Source of the DNA: Siphonodentalium dalli
Taxonomy: Eukaryota > Mollusca > Scaphopoda > Gadilida > Siphonodentaliidae
Reading direction: 5' to 3'
Assembly (NCBI GenBank): GCA_032622095.1
Contig: CP136066.1
Coordinates: forward strand, 170,882,664-170,946,663
Length of the DNA: 64,000 nucleotides
Part shown: positions 23,593 to 35,396 of the stretch, piece by piece
Position numbering within the stretch: the first letter of the stretch is position 1
Layout: each line of letters begins with the position of its first letter
The notes under the pieces: model-generated
Seen by the model: only the letters and a program-made list of their open reading frames with translations
What the model was told of the DNA's origin: nothing
The model's database searches: none
Made by a program: the position numbers and the translations under genes

Positions 23593-24083
23593 AGGCACGT
23601 GCAGCCTTAATTGTCGAAAATATTCATATTTGTTCCAAACACCGTAAACAGAAAAACATTAAAACGCATACAGTTTCGTTCATATATACCATGACCATCG
23701 CGTAAACAGCATGTTATCATAACGACCTACTATATTTTACCTAAGCAAGAGCCTGATTGTGTTACAGAAGACAGCACAATGCTACTGGCTAATCACACAC
23801 AAATGACACATAAATGCTCTTTATTAGTTCCATATCAGGTATTCACTAACAAAGAACGCTCTTTATGTTTACCATCATAATATAAACACACACCAGAAAA
23901 GTAACTTTTTATGCTTTTGTTTACATAACAATGGTCAAACAAATGACCATAACATACTGTTTATGCAATATTTCTTATTTGTATACGACATCTATCTACA
24001 TTTTGATGTCCTTTCTGTTTGTGGCGGTTTTTGACGGGTGGATATATTTTCACAGGATACCCACGCCAAGGCCAACCGTGTCT
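23593..24083 (+). mobile_element. TTAA-flanked MITE, copy 1 (491 bp)
   Basis: The element starts AGGCACGTGCAGCCTTAATT and ends GGCCAACCGTGTCT. Both sides are flanked by TTAA (23,589-23,592 and 24,084-24,087). The right end reverse-complemented (AGACACGGTTGGCCTTGG) is an imperfect inverted repeat of the left. Two further copies lie at 50,356 and 61,553 in the same orientation. It contains only a short open frame (…FLFVAVFDGW…), which is conserved but too short to call a gene. Confidence 0.85.
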
Positions 24084-24209
24084 TTAATAATAAATACAAA
24101 TAATGCTAATACATTCAAGAATATTGTTCTTAAATGGTATAACTCATATAATATTTACATTATATATAATATAATGTAATACTTGTGTCTTGGTAACTTT
24201 AGAAACGCT

Positions 24210-24950
24210 AATTTTAAGAAAATGCTCACTCTTTTCAATGTACTTAAATTAAGCAGTGACAGCAATATGTAGAATTTATTTTGTTAGGATTTTCCCAGTA
24301 ATACTTCGGGATATACATGTAGGTTTCTCGCATATCGTTAATTTTTGTACACAAAATAACAAAATGGTATTCATCACATACATTTTCGCCACATAACGGG
24401 CATTTCGTGTCTTTACATGTACTTTAATTTATTCCATCTGCATTGCTCCACTGGTAGTCTGTGGTTGGCTGTTCTAAATTTCAGTAAATAAGTAGCCAGA
24501 TGAGAGCCTGAGGGCATATATATATTAAGTATCGGCTCAATCTGACAGAATCCTTTATGTTTCGATAAAATATGGCACGGCTTGAGATAGACATATTTAG
24601 ATTGCCGAAGAGGCAATCTGCGTGTTGTTCTATTAATTTCGCTTTCATGCGTTTCATGTCTGTCGTGCTTAGTTGTGACTGGTTCTGCCACGCACTTTCC
24701 ATATTTACTTCTCGCAGCGTTTCTTTGATAAAGGAAATCCATTTAAAATCCATGTCACAGTTGATTCATTCGCACGCTCAGATATAGACATGTCCCCAAA
24801 TATATGATTTGTACAACTATCTTGTGGTTTTTTGTATGGCTTGTGGCAATCACAAATACTGGTGTTTTCTAAGAATTCATTTGAAGGGTTCAGCGTTTTA
24901 ATTTTGACACCAAAACGATGCTTCTGCTCATAGTTTGCGATCCTCAACTT
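24210..24950 (-). pseudogene. LINE C-terminal fragment with zinc knuckle
   Basis: Read on the minus strand, the segment gives LRIANYEQKHRFG..., then LLKFRTANHRLPVEQCRWNK and CPLCGENVCDEYHFVILC (near 24,390). This is the pattern of the C-terminal end of many non-LTR retrotransposon ORF2 proteins (R-[LT]-[GA]-N-H-x-L-P-[IV]-E then C-x2-C...H...C). It needs at least two frame changes and is 5'-truncated. The stop follows ...CCHCLI near 24,253. Confidence 0.6.
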
Positions 24951-25379
24951 ATATTGCTATATGAGTCAAATTTGAAACTCATTTTGATGTAGATCATGCC
25001 ACAAAGCTCCACTCTGGCTACGCCCATAAATTCCTATAATATTCTACCAGTTCAAAACATGGGAACCTTTTTTATTTTATGACATTGAAAAAAAATCAAC
25101 TCATGTAATATATTTCTTTATTAAAAGCTGTCCCTCTCCATGGTTGCCCACTTCCAACAGTTCAGATGCCGCTTATGGTGTGAACTCATAACCAAATTGC
25201 CTTTACTTGACTGGCCTCTTGGTCCAGGATTGACTCGATTATGGAGACTTATTTTTAATTTAAAAACAATTATTTTTTTAAAACAAACAAATGTTAATTT
25301 TCTTTTTAGATTCAACTCTTTACTCAATTTAACACAATGTAAAAAAAAAATATATTTTTCTTATTTTTAAATCAAATTT

Positions 25380-25530
25380 TTTTGAACCTAACGCCGTTTA
25401 CCACACAAATCACCACACCTGATTTAATTGAAATCGGTCCAGGGGTATTGGAGAATAGTTGCGAACAGACAAACGGACATACAGATAGAGAGCTCCTATA
25501 CCCTTTAATATATACATATATACATGTGAA
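25380..25530 (+). repeat. Tail of a dispersed repeat
   Basis: The phrases 'ttgaaatcggtccaggggta' and 'acagacaaacggacatacag' followed by 'ctcctataccc' resemble the common tails of short dispersed repeats in marine invertebrate genomes, and are similar in style to those at 36,100 and 53,550. Confidence 0.4.
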
Positions 25531-25680
25531 TACACCAAATTGTGTCTTTGCGGGTGAAGCATCTTGCAGAAATCTATGACAAATAAAGTGATGAACAGAG
25601 CGTGAAACTCGTGTTGAGAGACATGCCATTTGTTAAATTGATTTAGAGCACAATCCCATTGTTGCAATCGTTCCCTGATT

Positions 25681-26087
25681 TTTGGTAAAGCACACCGATT
25701 CCCAAGGCTGGCGAATGAATAGTTCAATGATTATCCCATTGTTAGGCACACGCAACTCACAGCAGACAACTCGCACGGGCGCTTCGAAGTAGCCTCAATT
25801 ACCAGAGGCCACATGGGCACGAACAGCGCTCTGCTCCCCCAAACACACTGCCATTATACGCCGTTACTATTTATGCACCTCTAATATACTAAGCAGGCAC
25901 ATATATATATATATAGGGACGGCGTATAAGGGGAGTGCGGGTGGGGTGCATGTCCTCTTGTAAAATAACTGAAGCTACATTAAAACGACCGTGCGATTTG
26001 TTTGTTAAGAGTGGCGCGTGTCGAACAATGGGATATCACTGAAATATTAGTTTGCCAGCCTTGGGAATTGGGTGTGATTTACCAAAC
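25681..26087. repeat. Long imperfect inverted repeat (foldback), arms of about 170-185 bp
   Basis: The left arm (25,681-25,864) starts TTTGGTAAAGCACACC and ends TTATACGCCGT. The right arm (25,919-26,087) is its imperfect reverse complement (ACGGCGTATAA ... GGTGTGATTTACCAAA). Shared words in order include CCCAAGGCTGGC, CCCATTGTT, CTCGCACGG/ATCGCACGG and GTAGC-TCA. The loop is about 54 bp and includes an (AT)n run. Confidence 0.8.
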
Positions 26088-26880
26088 ATACAATATATAT
26101 ATATATACATCAACAGGACGAACGGAGGGAGTGGCAATAGTAACACATGTATTGGTTGAATTATTTATTAACTGTAGTAGAATAATTACATTTATTATAA
26201 TTATTCCACAAAACTAAACCAGTTCCGAAAATATTCTCAGGACCACTAATCCAACGATGAAACTAAACGAATTAACATTTACATTTAGAACCACTAAATA
26301 GTGATATATCCAATAATCCAACAGAATCACCACTTCACTATATAGCGCTCCACATATCCGATATATCTAACAACAGAACTTGTATCTGGAGAATCTGGAG
26401 GAACCAATGGACTACTATGGTAGTAATTTCGAAACAGTTTCTTGAAAAGGCGACACGTTTGTCACATAATAATGATGTGCAGCATTACCTTTGGCAAAAA
26501 GTAGTTGGTTGTTGGTTACAGGTCCAAATTCTATGTCATCATTCTGGCAGACAGACTTCTTCGGAATTCATGATCCACTTATACAATGTATATAATAATA
26601 GTAAGACACAATCATGCGACTTCCACATTTGACTTTCCAAACACATCTGCGAGTGACTTGGTTTGTGAAAACGGGTCACACGTTAATCCGTGTCGTTTCG
26701 GACATATTTATTCACATTCAACGGCGATCACTGCATGGGTAATCACGATGATTGGTGTGGCTAACGGGTCATTGTGTTCATCTCGGCCAGCGCACGGATT
26801 GTACGTCGTGTTCAACGCACGATCAATTGCATATTTCGAGATAATCGCATTATGTGCGGCAATTGTGCTCTAAGTCGGTC

Positions 26881-26961
26881 AGAGCACGCGAATAGTTCTT
26901 TACCAGAATAAATCTCGTCTCCGACTCGATTTATTCTGGTAAAGAACTATTCTTGTGCTCT
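26881..26961. repeat. 34-bp near-perfect hairpin
   Basis: AGAGCAC-GC-GAATAGTTCTTTACC... (26,881-26,914) is the reverse complement of 26,928-26,961 except for two central mismatches, with a 13-nt loop. The size is compatible with a microRNA precursor or a foldback repeat. Confidence 0.9.
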
Positions 26962-28040
26962 AACCATTACTTAAACACAGAATGAGATCGGATTAACAGT
27001 CAATGAGCGATAATTGTTTCTCAATGAATAAATCCACGATAATTCATTTTGGTCCGATTGGTAAGAGGGTAGTTTGATTGCATAATCATATCACCGAATT
27101 GAGTTGTCAATTAGCTGGAAAATGAATATTACAAACGCCCCTAGACCCGGTTTGGCTAGACTGCCAATGCTGGTTTAAACTGGAGATGACGAGTCCGCCC
27201 ATGGAGTCTGTGTTTACTAGCTTCGTGTATTAGTTATCACGATTCATATCCAGTTTCTTAGACGTTACAGCCCCTACTTTCTTCTGTTATTTTGGTGGCT
27301 CTTAATGGCTATGACACTGCGCTTGTGTTGTCTTACCAAGAAATCGACGAACCAGCATTCGAGCATTGAACAACAGATAATTACAAAGTAGGTGCGGGTT
27401 GTACCGACGCTCGAATGATCAGGTTGTCTGTTGATTGATTAATTGCATAACTCAATTGCATAACACAACACGAAATTGTTGCAATTGATATTCTTCTGTG
27501 TGGGGAAACAGAATAAAACTAATTTCGATGAAAATGCTGTATATATAACTAATTTTGTCAATGTTACTTCGTTTTCTAACGTATAAATTGATACACATTA
27601 TAGTTTTGCAGAATGTTCTGCTAGTAGGCTGAACAATATAGTAAGTGGTCACACCCCTCCATGCAACTCACATGCATGTTGCGGCGGGAGAAACATTGTA
27701 ACTTTGACGAAATGAGTTTTATATAAACACGGACGCGGTGACACGCCCCCCAAACTTTGGTAAATATTCAACATTTGGTTGGAAGTTTCAAGCCTAACAC
27801 ACCATCAGTTGGAGATTTCGCATCAAAAATAAGTTGCAGATGATTTCATAGTTTAATATTTCAACCACTATTTATAGTGTGTGAAATTGGTCGTGACTAT
27901 TGGTATCATTTGGAAATTCCTAACCTTAAAGTTGTTCCCGGTTAGCGATTATAAATTTCCAACAGACGGATAAAGGGTGCAGTTATACATTACAAGTATT
28001 GCACCTCAACGGAGACATTCTAGACACGTCCTTGCACTAT
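26962..28040. other. No gene recognised
   Basis: A small dispersed match exists between 27,775-27,840 and 49,236-49,300 ('cagttggagatttc' context). Otherwise the stretch is AT-rich, with open frames under 70 codons. Confidence 0.5.
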
Positions 28041-28049
28041 GAAAAATAA

Positions 28050-28160
28050 CGGGTCAATATGACTACCTTTGGGTTGGTCGTGGATATTGGGAGTCATTTT
28101 GACTATACCAGTACCGTCCCACGAGTCATCATGACTAACCCTGAGGTAATCAACTTGACA
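28050..28160. repeat. Short cluster of GTCA-N3-TGAC palindromes
   Basis: GGGTCAATATGACTACC, AGTCATTTTGACTA and AGTCATCATGACTA occur within about 100 bp. The same motif family forms a larger cluster at 40,430-40,800. Confidence 0.75.
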
Positions 28161-28733
28161 ATGAAAAAAATATAATTATAAGTAGATATATAGCTACTAA
28201 ACATAAGCTACGTTTTATAACTCATAGCTTATCGTATTCAAAGTGTCACAGTAACTATAACGTTATCATTCAAGCGGCATATTTTAGCCCTGCACTTATG
28301 GTAGGAGGTTTATAGTACGAAAAATCGAAATTGTGTTTCCGGTGTATGACCCACGTGCGTGTGTTGTTCGTGTAAACTTCTCGTTTTAGATTGTTTTAGC
28401 AAATAATTGGAACTAACTTGCTACTTAATAACCTGGAATATTGTTAGCACTATCTGGATTATGTTTGTATATGACAGGGACAAGATGTTATAACCACCGA
28501 AAAATAACGGGATTCTAATCATTGATAAATTCGGATCAAACAGCAACAGGCCGAGTCAGTGAGTGCAGTCAAGCAGTGGGATTACACTTGACAAGTATAC
28601 CACTCCCATGTCCTTTAACACTAAGTCGGCAACTCTCAGACATAGACATTTATTATAAACGTATATAATACTTAACATCAGGCAGCCACGGAAAACACAT
28701 AATCATACTTTACTTTACTTTGCACATAATCAT

Positions 28734-28984
28734 AGCTACCACGACGAAGCGTTCGTCGTGGATAGCTTTACCTAGAAGTGTAAGATATATTTCAGAGTCC
28801 CCTGAGTCCAGGCTCTGTCCATTATATATGCGCTGGGGGAAACGTCCTGGACCCGATATGTCGTGTTTTTATTGGAACACGTGTCCGCCGCTCCCATCAG
28901 AACAGGTGGACAAATAAACTTGCTTTGATGAGCAATGAACCCCAAGAGTCAATGACCGAGGTCATTCACCTCGGAGTCATTGAT
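28734..28984. repeat. Two small hairpins
   Basis: AGCTACCACGACGAA-gcg-TTCGTCGTGGATAGCT (about 28,734-28,767) and CAATGACCGAGGT-cattc-ACCTCGGAGTCATTG (about 28,951-28,984) are near-perfect stem-loops. Nothing else was recognised between 28,160 and 29,776. Confidence 0.75.
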
Positions 28985-29776
28985 CGCACCATCAAGCCGG
29001 GACAATGACCCCCATCCATATAGCTTTAACCATACTTAGGCCGTGTAACATTCGAAAGTGTTACACATGCCCGGCAATGTTGTGAATTTCAAAAGACAGA
29101 TACTTAAGTTTCACAAAATTATAAACCGTTCAATTAACTCACAAGTCAACCACTGGTGACTAGGATTACGAGACATACAATTATGTAGAAAATATTCGGA
29201 ATTATGACGTCACGGATCAGTCATGAGTCAGTTACAAGTTTGTTGGCTACAACGTACAAGTACCTGTACAAAGGACGATGGATCATATTCTTCAGTTTTC
29301 ATTGAAACGTGATTTGAGAACCATGTCGCATGACATATCGCCCAGTTACTGAGTCTGCTATTCTTTTGATCGAAACACCGGTGACGCTGTGATATTGTTG
29401 TGACATATTTATGAAGTGACGGATAATCTCGGAGATACGGATCCAATTATGGGACACACATTATCACTGAATCCATCACAAGCTTTTAGTAACGTACTAC
29501 AGCTATGCTCTAATTAATCGTCCCCTTTAACAAGGTTGTATGGCGTTATTTACAAGTGAGAACGAGGAACCGTATGCCAGGATTAACATATTTCATGAGC
29601 ATTCTGAGTTTGTGCTTGACAGAGACTTCTGGCCAGAAGGTGCCTCTTGTATAAAGTTGGAATCGGCAAGTCGTGCAAACTCTCGAGAACATCTGAATGG
29701 TAGCATTCGTTCGATCTGGGACTAAGTAGCTTCCAGAATACACAGTTAGATCTATAATTGATATAACTGTTCAGAA

Positions 29777-30985
29777 ATGTCATTCCACTATATGTATTGC
29801 TTTATATGTATAATCATGCTTACATTTATGTCGTGGAATGCCACAGGCATATATTCATCCTCCTCTTATCTATCAACAAAACTAGAAAGCCAGGTGGTCG
29901 ATATCTGCGGATTATCTGAACATTGGCTAAGGGAATCTAATGCAACATTCATCAACTATTTATCTTCACATTATAAGTCATACACTGTGTGTGACTCAAC
30001 GCCGACTCCCCAAGATAAACGAGGACGGCCAAAAGCGGGAGTCTCAATAATGTGGCACAAAAAATGGGATCAAAATGTCTCCATCATAGATACTTCAGAT
30101 GATAGAATAATCGGAATCCAACTCTGTGTTAATAAACAAACTTATTATTATATATTCCAAGTCTACCTCCCATCAAGTAACCATTCCGATGAACTATTTT
30201 CTTATTATATGCAGAAAGTCGCTGCCATTTTTGACTACTATAATTCACTTGGAACAGTGGTCGTCATGGGTGACTTCAATGGGAACTCTTATCGCACAAA
30301 TCCTAGAAGTGTTCTTTTTGCAAACCTATATTCCGACAAAGGGGTTTTCTCGCCCATTGAAGACTCATTCAAAGCGACTCCTGTCAAAACGTTCGTACCT
30401 CCGATATTACGGGAATCGGGTTCCGTTATTGACCATTGTCTTCTTCATAAGGCGATGCGTTACAAGGTGCGATTAGTAGATATATTGATCGATGACAGTA
30501 TAGATGTATCTACCCACCGACCCATCATTTTATGCACGGAAGAGTCCATAACGGAACATGCATACACAGACAGCGGGACAAAATTCAAATGGTCCGCTAT
30601 GGCATCAGATCCTTCTCTGTCTAACATGTTCGCTTCTGCCGTAGAACAAAATTGCCCTACATTTGATATCCACGACAACCATTCGTTGGATTCGTACTAC
30701 GATGCTATAGTATCTGCTATAAGTTCAGCAGCGTCCTCCACGGTGCCCAAGGTAAAATTCAGAAGCCACCTCAAGCCGTATTGGAATGAGACATTGAAAA
30801 TGTCACACTACAATATGCGCGAATGTCGCAGACACTGGGTAGCAGAGGGCCGACCTTGCGAGAAGACTCAGAATCATACCGCCAATATAAAAATGCCAAA
30901 CGTAACTTTCGCCGAGAGCATCGCAAAATGTCTGAAAAGTTTATGCGCGAGCGTGATGCCGAAATTGACAAGTGTGCAGAGATAG
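29777..30985 (+). pseudogene. LINE apurinic-type endonuclease domain
   Basis: The open frame gives a 402-residue product. The AP-endonuclease fold is seen in SWNATGI (residue ~18), GLSEHWL (catalytic glutamate), VVVMGDFNGN (catalytic D and N), GSVIDHCLLH and STHRPIIL (catalytic H; the usual SDH is STH). The frame stays homologous to about residue 355 (HWVAEGRPCE), after which the real continuation is in another frame (30,823-31,275). The remaining C-terminus of this frame is spurious. The domain would nick target DNA to prime reverse transcription. The start is uncertain: an ATG at 29,816 or 29,828 is as likely as 29,777. Confidence 0.85.
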
Positions 30986-31275
30986 AACAGGACACCTTTT
31001 ATCGCATGTTTAACTCTAAGCGGAGAGAACGCAATACACTATCACCGCCATATTTCAAACACAATGGGGAAGAAATCCGCTCAAATCAAGATATATCAAA
31101 TGCATGGGGTTCTTACTATGGTGAACTATTTATGCCTCTCCATAATGACAATTTTGACTCTCACCACTTCGAAACTGTGAATACATTCGTGTCTTCAATT
31201 GATAAATCGGATGCACACAGCAACACGATAAAGTCCTCTGTTACCCGGCAAGCGAACCAGAGTTGTCTGCCATAA
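30823..31275 (+). pseudogene. LINE linker between endonuclease and RT
   Basis: Lysine/arginine-rich helical sequence (YRQYKNAKRNFRREHRKMSE, FYRMFNSKRRER) followed by the PPYFKHNGEEI...ISNAWGSYYGELF pattern is typical of the segment before LINE RT. It overlaps the endonuclease frame and ends at a stop at 31,273-31,275. The following NKGKAAGYDSLTNEHIIY (RT fingers) is in a third frame at about 31,290-31,350. Confidence 0.75.
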
Positions 31276-31386
31276 TCCCAAAACTCAATAAAGGTAAAGC
31301 GGCCGGATATGACTCACTAACCAATGAACATATTATATATAGTCAATATGTGATGATTAGCAAACTTTGTTATCTTTTTTAGTAAG

Positions 31387-32802
31387 ATGTTTGAATTGTC
31401 TTATGTACCCATAAATGCAAAAAAAGGCGTGATGATCTCCATCTACAAAGGTGGCAAAAAGTCAAAACACGAATTTAACAGCTATAGGCCTATAATGCCT
31501 ACATTATATAAATTATATGAGAAACTACTGCTTACACGTATGCACTCCTACACGCCAAACTTGATAGCTGTTAATTCTTTGCAACATGGTTTTCAGAGTA
31601 ATGTCAGTTGTATGGCAACCTCATATCTCTTACAGGAGTGCATCTCGTATACAAAAGAATCACATAGCAAATTATTTTCATGCTTTCTAGATGTAACTAA
31701 AGCCTTTGATTCGGTCTGGTTAAACGGCCTCCTATTTAAATTACACGAAAGAGGCCTACGTGGTCACATTTGGCACACATTTAAAGCCCTCATGTCAGGG
31801 ATAACCTGTTGTGTACGATACACAAATTTTAATTCTTTGCAACATCGTTTTCAGAGTAATGTCAGTTGTATGGCAACCTCATATCTCTTACAGGAGTGCA
31901 TCTCGTATACAAAAGAATCACATAGCAAATTATTTTCATGCTTTCTAGATTTAACTAAAGCCTTTGATTCGGTCTGGTTAAACGGCCTCCTATTTAAATT
32001 ACACGAAAGAGGCCTACGTGGTCACATTTGGCACACATTTAAAGCCCTCCTGTCAAGGATAACCTGTTGTGTACGATACAGAGATACTTTCTCCAACTGG
32101 TTCGATATATTCCAGGGAGCCCGACAGGGTTTAATACTCTCTCCATTGTTCTACATGATTTATGCAGACGAACTCATATATGAACTAGTGAGTTCCGGCT
32201 GCGGTCTCCGTCTAAATGGCATAAATTGCTCGTCGCCAGTACAGGATGACGACATGGTTCTTCTTTCCTGTTCAATGCGTGGTCTCACTTTAATGTATAA
32301 TATATGTCTACAATACAGCAGGAAGTGGAGATATATATATAATTCATCCAAAACATTCATCATTGTCTTCAATGAAACGGTCAACGAATTCTCCAAAGCA
32401 AAGCGAGCCTGGAAATTTGGCGACAGCAAAATTGAAGAAGTCTCCTCTGGCTCACACTTGGGAATTCCAATTGAAAAATTTAACTTCAACTCAATGCTTG
32501 TAAATAAAGTGTGTACAAAACTTAAAGGTACCTATTTCTCATTGTCTAATACAGGCTTATATCCTGGTGGAATTACTCCATATAGCTGCTTCAAGATTTA
32601 CAAGTCCATTGTCATGCCTAAGGCCTTGTACGGTAGCGAACTCATATGGGGAATGACCACATCAGAACGGGCACATGTAGAAAAGGCCCATAGATTCTGT
32701 CTCAACAAATGCAGGGATTCCCACCTCAAACACGTACGTGTATCGCACAGGGTATTATGGGATGTGGTGGACTTGAATCTTTCATTGACAAAAGGAAACT
32801 GA
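31387..32802 (+). pseudogene. LINE reverse transcriptase with duplicated motif A segment
   Basis: The open frame has 471 codons. RT motifs are present: YRPI near residue 35, FSCFLDVTKAFDSVW (motif A), a second FSCFLDLTKAFDSVW 86 residues later, GARQGLILSPLFYMIYADEL (motif B), DDDMVLLS (motif C, normally YADD) and GSHLGI. The two motif A copies lie in a 258-bp direct duplication (31,573 and 31,831 starts) that keeps frame. The thumb region IYKSIVMPKALYGSELIW follows. A normal RT has one motif A, so the fold must be disturbed. The frame is lost after 32,802 and the end of the protein is in other frames. Confidence 0.9.
31573..32079 (+). repeat. 258-bp in-frame tandem duplication inside the RT
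   Basis: 'aattctttgcaacat' begins at 31,573 and 31,831, and the shared text ends at 'gtgtacgatac' (31,821 and 32,079). Only about four substitutions separate the copies, so the duplication is recent or an assembly artefact. 258 bp is 86 codons, so the frame is kept. Confidence 0.95.
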
Positions 32803-32948
32803 GCTTACTTTCGACACTATGCAGAATGAGTACATGTAAAACCGCTAAAACTGTCTTTCTGATGCGTTTATATAATCACCTGTCGGGAATATATGCCAAA
32901 CCAAAGTAATTTATATCGGATATATTTGTAATTTTATATAAATATAAC

Positions 32949-33536
32949 TTGTATGCACACCTTGAACATTTTATGCAACATGGTGTCTTCGTTTCAAAAT
33001 CGTCTTGGAGAAATGCCGTTAACGCAGAAATACACACAAAAGATGAATGCGAATGGCGATCATCTATTGAGTCAGACAGTGACTTATCACAGTTTGGTCT
33101 AACTCAAACAAAACTCAGCCCATCACTTCTCTGGCGCTCATGTAGCCACTATCCACAGGAAAAATTTACATTCCTTATGATCGCAAGATTACTTGCGCAT
33201 ACCGCATATAAGGATAGCGGCCACTGTATGTTATGCAATAGAGATTACCATTGCAGTATCGAACATATTATAATTGATTGTTCACACATAAATATATCTA
33301 ACTTCAGGAACGAGATCTGGTACGATATCCTTAACACATTCCAAATAGAATCATTCATTTTTCTCGATTCCTTGAATAACTCACAGCTACTGGCCATTTT
33401 CTTGGGAAACATGCCGGCAAAATTAATAGAAATTGGAAACTGTTCCAGTCACTTTGCTGTACATTTTTTCACCAAGGCTAGCCTTAGTTTGTGGTACTAT
33501 TATAAAATTGAATTGAACGATGTGAATGCCCAATAG
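32949..33536 (+). pseudogene. LINE C-terminal part with zinc knuckle
   Basis: A 195-codon frame contains FTFLMIARLLAHTAY followed by CMLCNRDYHCSIEHIIIDC, the C-x2-C...H-x4-C knuckle typical of LINE ORF2 C-termini, and ends ...YYYKIELNDVNAQ. It is separated from the RT frame by a stop and about 150 bp in other frames, so it belongs to the same element but is disconnected. The start shown is not a real translation start. Confidence 0.8.
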
Positions 33537-33837
33537 CCTTATATGCATGCTATATTATCCGACAAGGCGTCGTGATCTGCATCTTATAATGTATATATGT
33601 TCGGCTGTATGGGTCTATCATACTGATTCACTCTCTGTATATCATGCAGTGAGTCTGTTTCTATTTATGTCTGAACGTCTGTATTGTGAGTATGAGTGCC
33701 TGAATGTGCGGCTATCTGTGTGTCTGTATGCTTGTCAGTCGCATCGTCTGTGTGTGTCCGGTGGTATGCATACCTACAAGAGCGACTGCATGCGCGCCTG
33801 CACGACTGATCCTGCTGATATCTCCATCGATGGCACA

Positions 33838-34003
<166 letters not shown>

Positions 34004-34175
34004 CCGTTGTCTGCATATCGCACTGTATGTATATGTTTGTTTGTGTGAGTGCTTAAAATTGTTTATCATCTGTTTCTGTATGTAAAATATGTTAATCTGC
34101 TGACTTATTATTTGTGCTGTACACATTGTATAACTGTCTGTGAACTTGTACATATGTTGTAGAACTCTTCATTAA

Positions 34176-34206
34176 TGGAGGAAATAAAGATATATATATA
34201 AATATA
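34176..34206 (+). terminator. LINE 3' end with AATAAAG
   Basis: 'ggaggaaataaagatatatatataaa' closes the conserved-looking 3' UTR; it is the likely poly(A) signal and AT-rich tail of the LINE. Confidence 0.55.
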
Positions 34207-35130
34207 CACTCTGGTGGTTATAATGCTCACTTTAAAAAGGTACGAAGGTCGGCCATGGTAGGATTGATCATGGTTAATAGCATCAACAACGCGGTAATAT
34301 CGATGGTCAACGTCGTTAATTGGGGGTGGTCAATTAGAGCTTAGCCGTATATGATTATACAGGTACATGAACATGTAGACCATCCCATTGTTCAGATCAT
34401 GCATCATGCTCTTATCAAAACATGTGTGGCTATTATTCAGAACGCTTCGGACATTTCCGCCTTGCTAGGAAAAAACCTCTTCCATAATTGGAAACCATAT
34501 TCGCGAAATTCTACAGTATATGGGTCAGGTGATCAGGCGATGACATTGACTCGATGACGCATAGCTACGAATGGAGAATAATTTATTCGCTATGGTTGTA
34601 CCAAACTGGGTCATATATTAAATACATTAAACTCTTTGTATGAGGTCTGTTTGTTTGTTCATTTATCGATACAGCACATCGGAAGTGTACGATAAGCAAA
34701 ACACTCAACACCGTGGCATTTTGTGCTGGGAGAGTGATTCCAGTGACACATTCAACACCAACAATCTTGTGGCGAGGACTAGTGATGGTGCCAGTTTTAA
34801 TTAACCAAAGTTCATAAGTGTGGTCTCCCCATTGTTGAGTATTTTGTTTAGCGCACACAATTTACATACTTTACAACAGGTTCTCGAACATAATTTGGCT
34901 TTGTTGACATAATGCAGGGTAGAAACTACAACAATTACAAATTATTTACGCGATATTTATTATGGTATAAAGAAAGGTCTGAGCGAACCACATATTAACT
35001 ATAATAGCCTGATCGGGCTAAAATATACCGACCGGTCTTCCTGGCACAGTGCTCACTGTTATAAGAGAAGTAATTCAACATTTCTTGACAATTTGAATGT
35101 GCTTGTTTGAATATCTGTACACATGTATGT
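34207..35130. other. No gene recognised
   Basis: Short frames only. A possible distant copy of the 35.1-kb repeat ('cctgatcgggctaaaatata') is present near 35,010. Confidence 0.5.
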
Positions 35131-35134
35131 TTAT

Positions 35135-35396
35135 TTTGAATATTCTCAGTAAATAATTATTTGGTGTCTTGAAAAAGAAATCAGATTTAATTTTGTTTAT
35201 GTATTTGTTGAGAGATAACAATAAAACAGTTTAGAGTGAACCCCCTTATCCCAGGTGCATGCTGGCTGTGAAAGACAGATCGGTTTATTTTAGTCTATTA
35301 TACGGTAGATCGGTAAGTGGTTCACCCAGACCTGTTAAGATAAAAGTTTGATAATGGTTATACGGTTCAATCCCATTAGTGCCCACATATAACAAT
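35135..35396. repeat. Dispersed repeat unit interrupted by the GGTCA-element block
   Basis: The chain 'ttctcagtaaataat', 'tggtgtcttga', 'cccccttatccca', 'atgctggctgtgaaaga', 'cagacctgtt', 'ttatacggttcaa', 'cccattagtg' recurs at 39,374-39,930 and in part at 40,150-40,260. The 3.9-kb block of GGTCA elements begins directly after it. Confidence 0.75.

Noticed and set aside
23931-24179. Open frame with FLFVAVFDGW phrase conserved in all three MITE copies
   Set aside because: It is only 60-90 codons, with different starts and downstream frames in each copy. Conservation is explained by the recent common origin of the MITEs.
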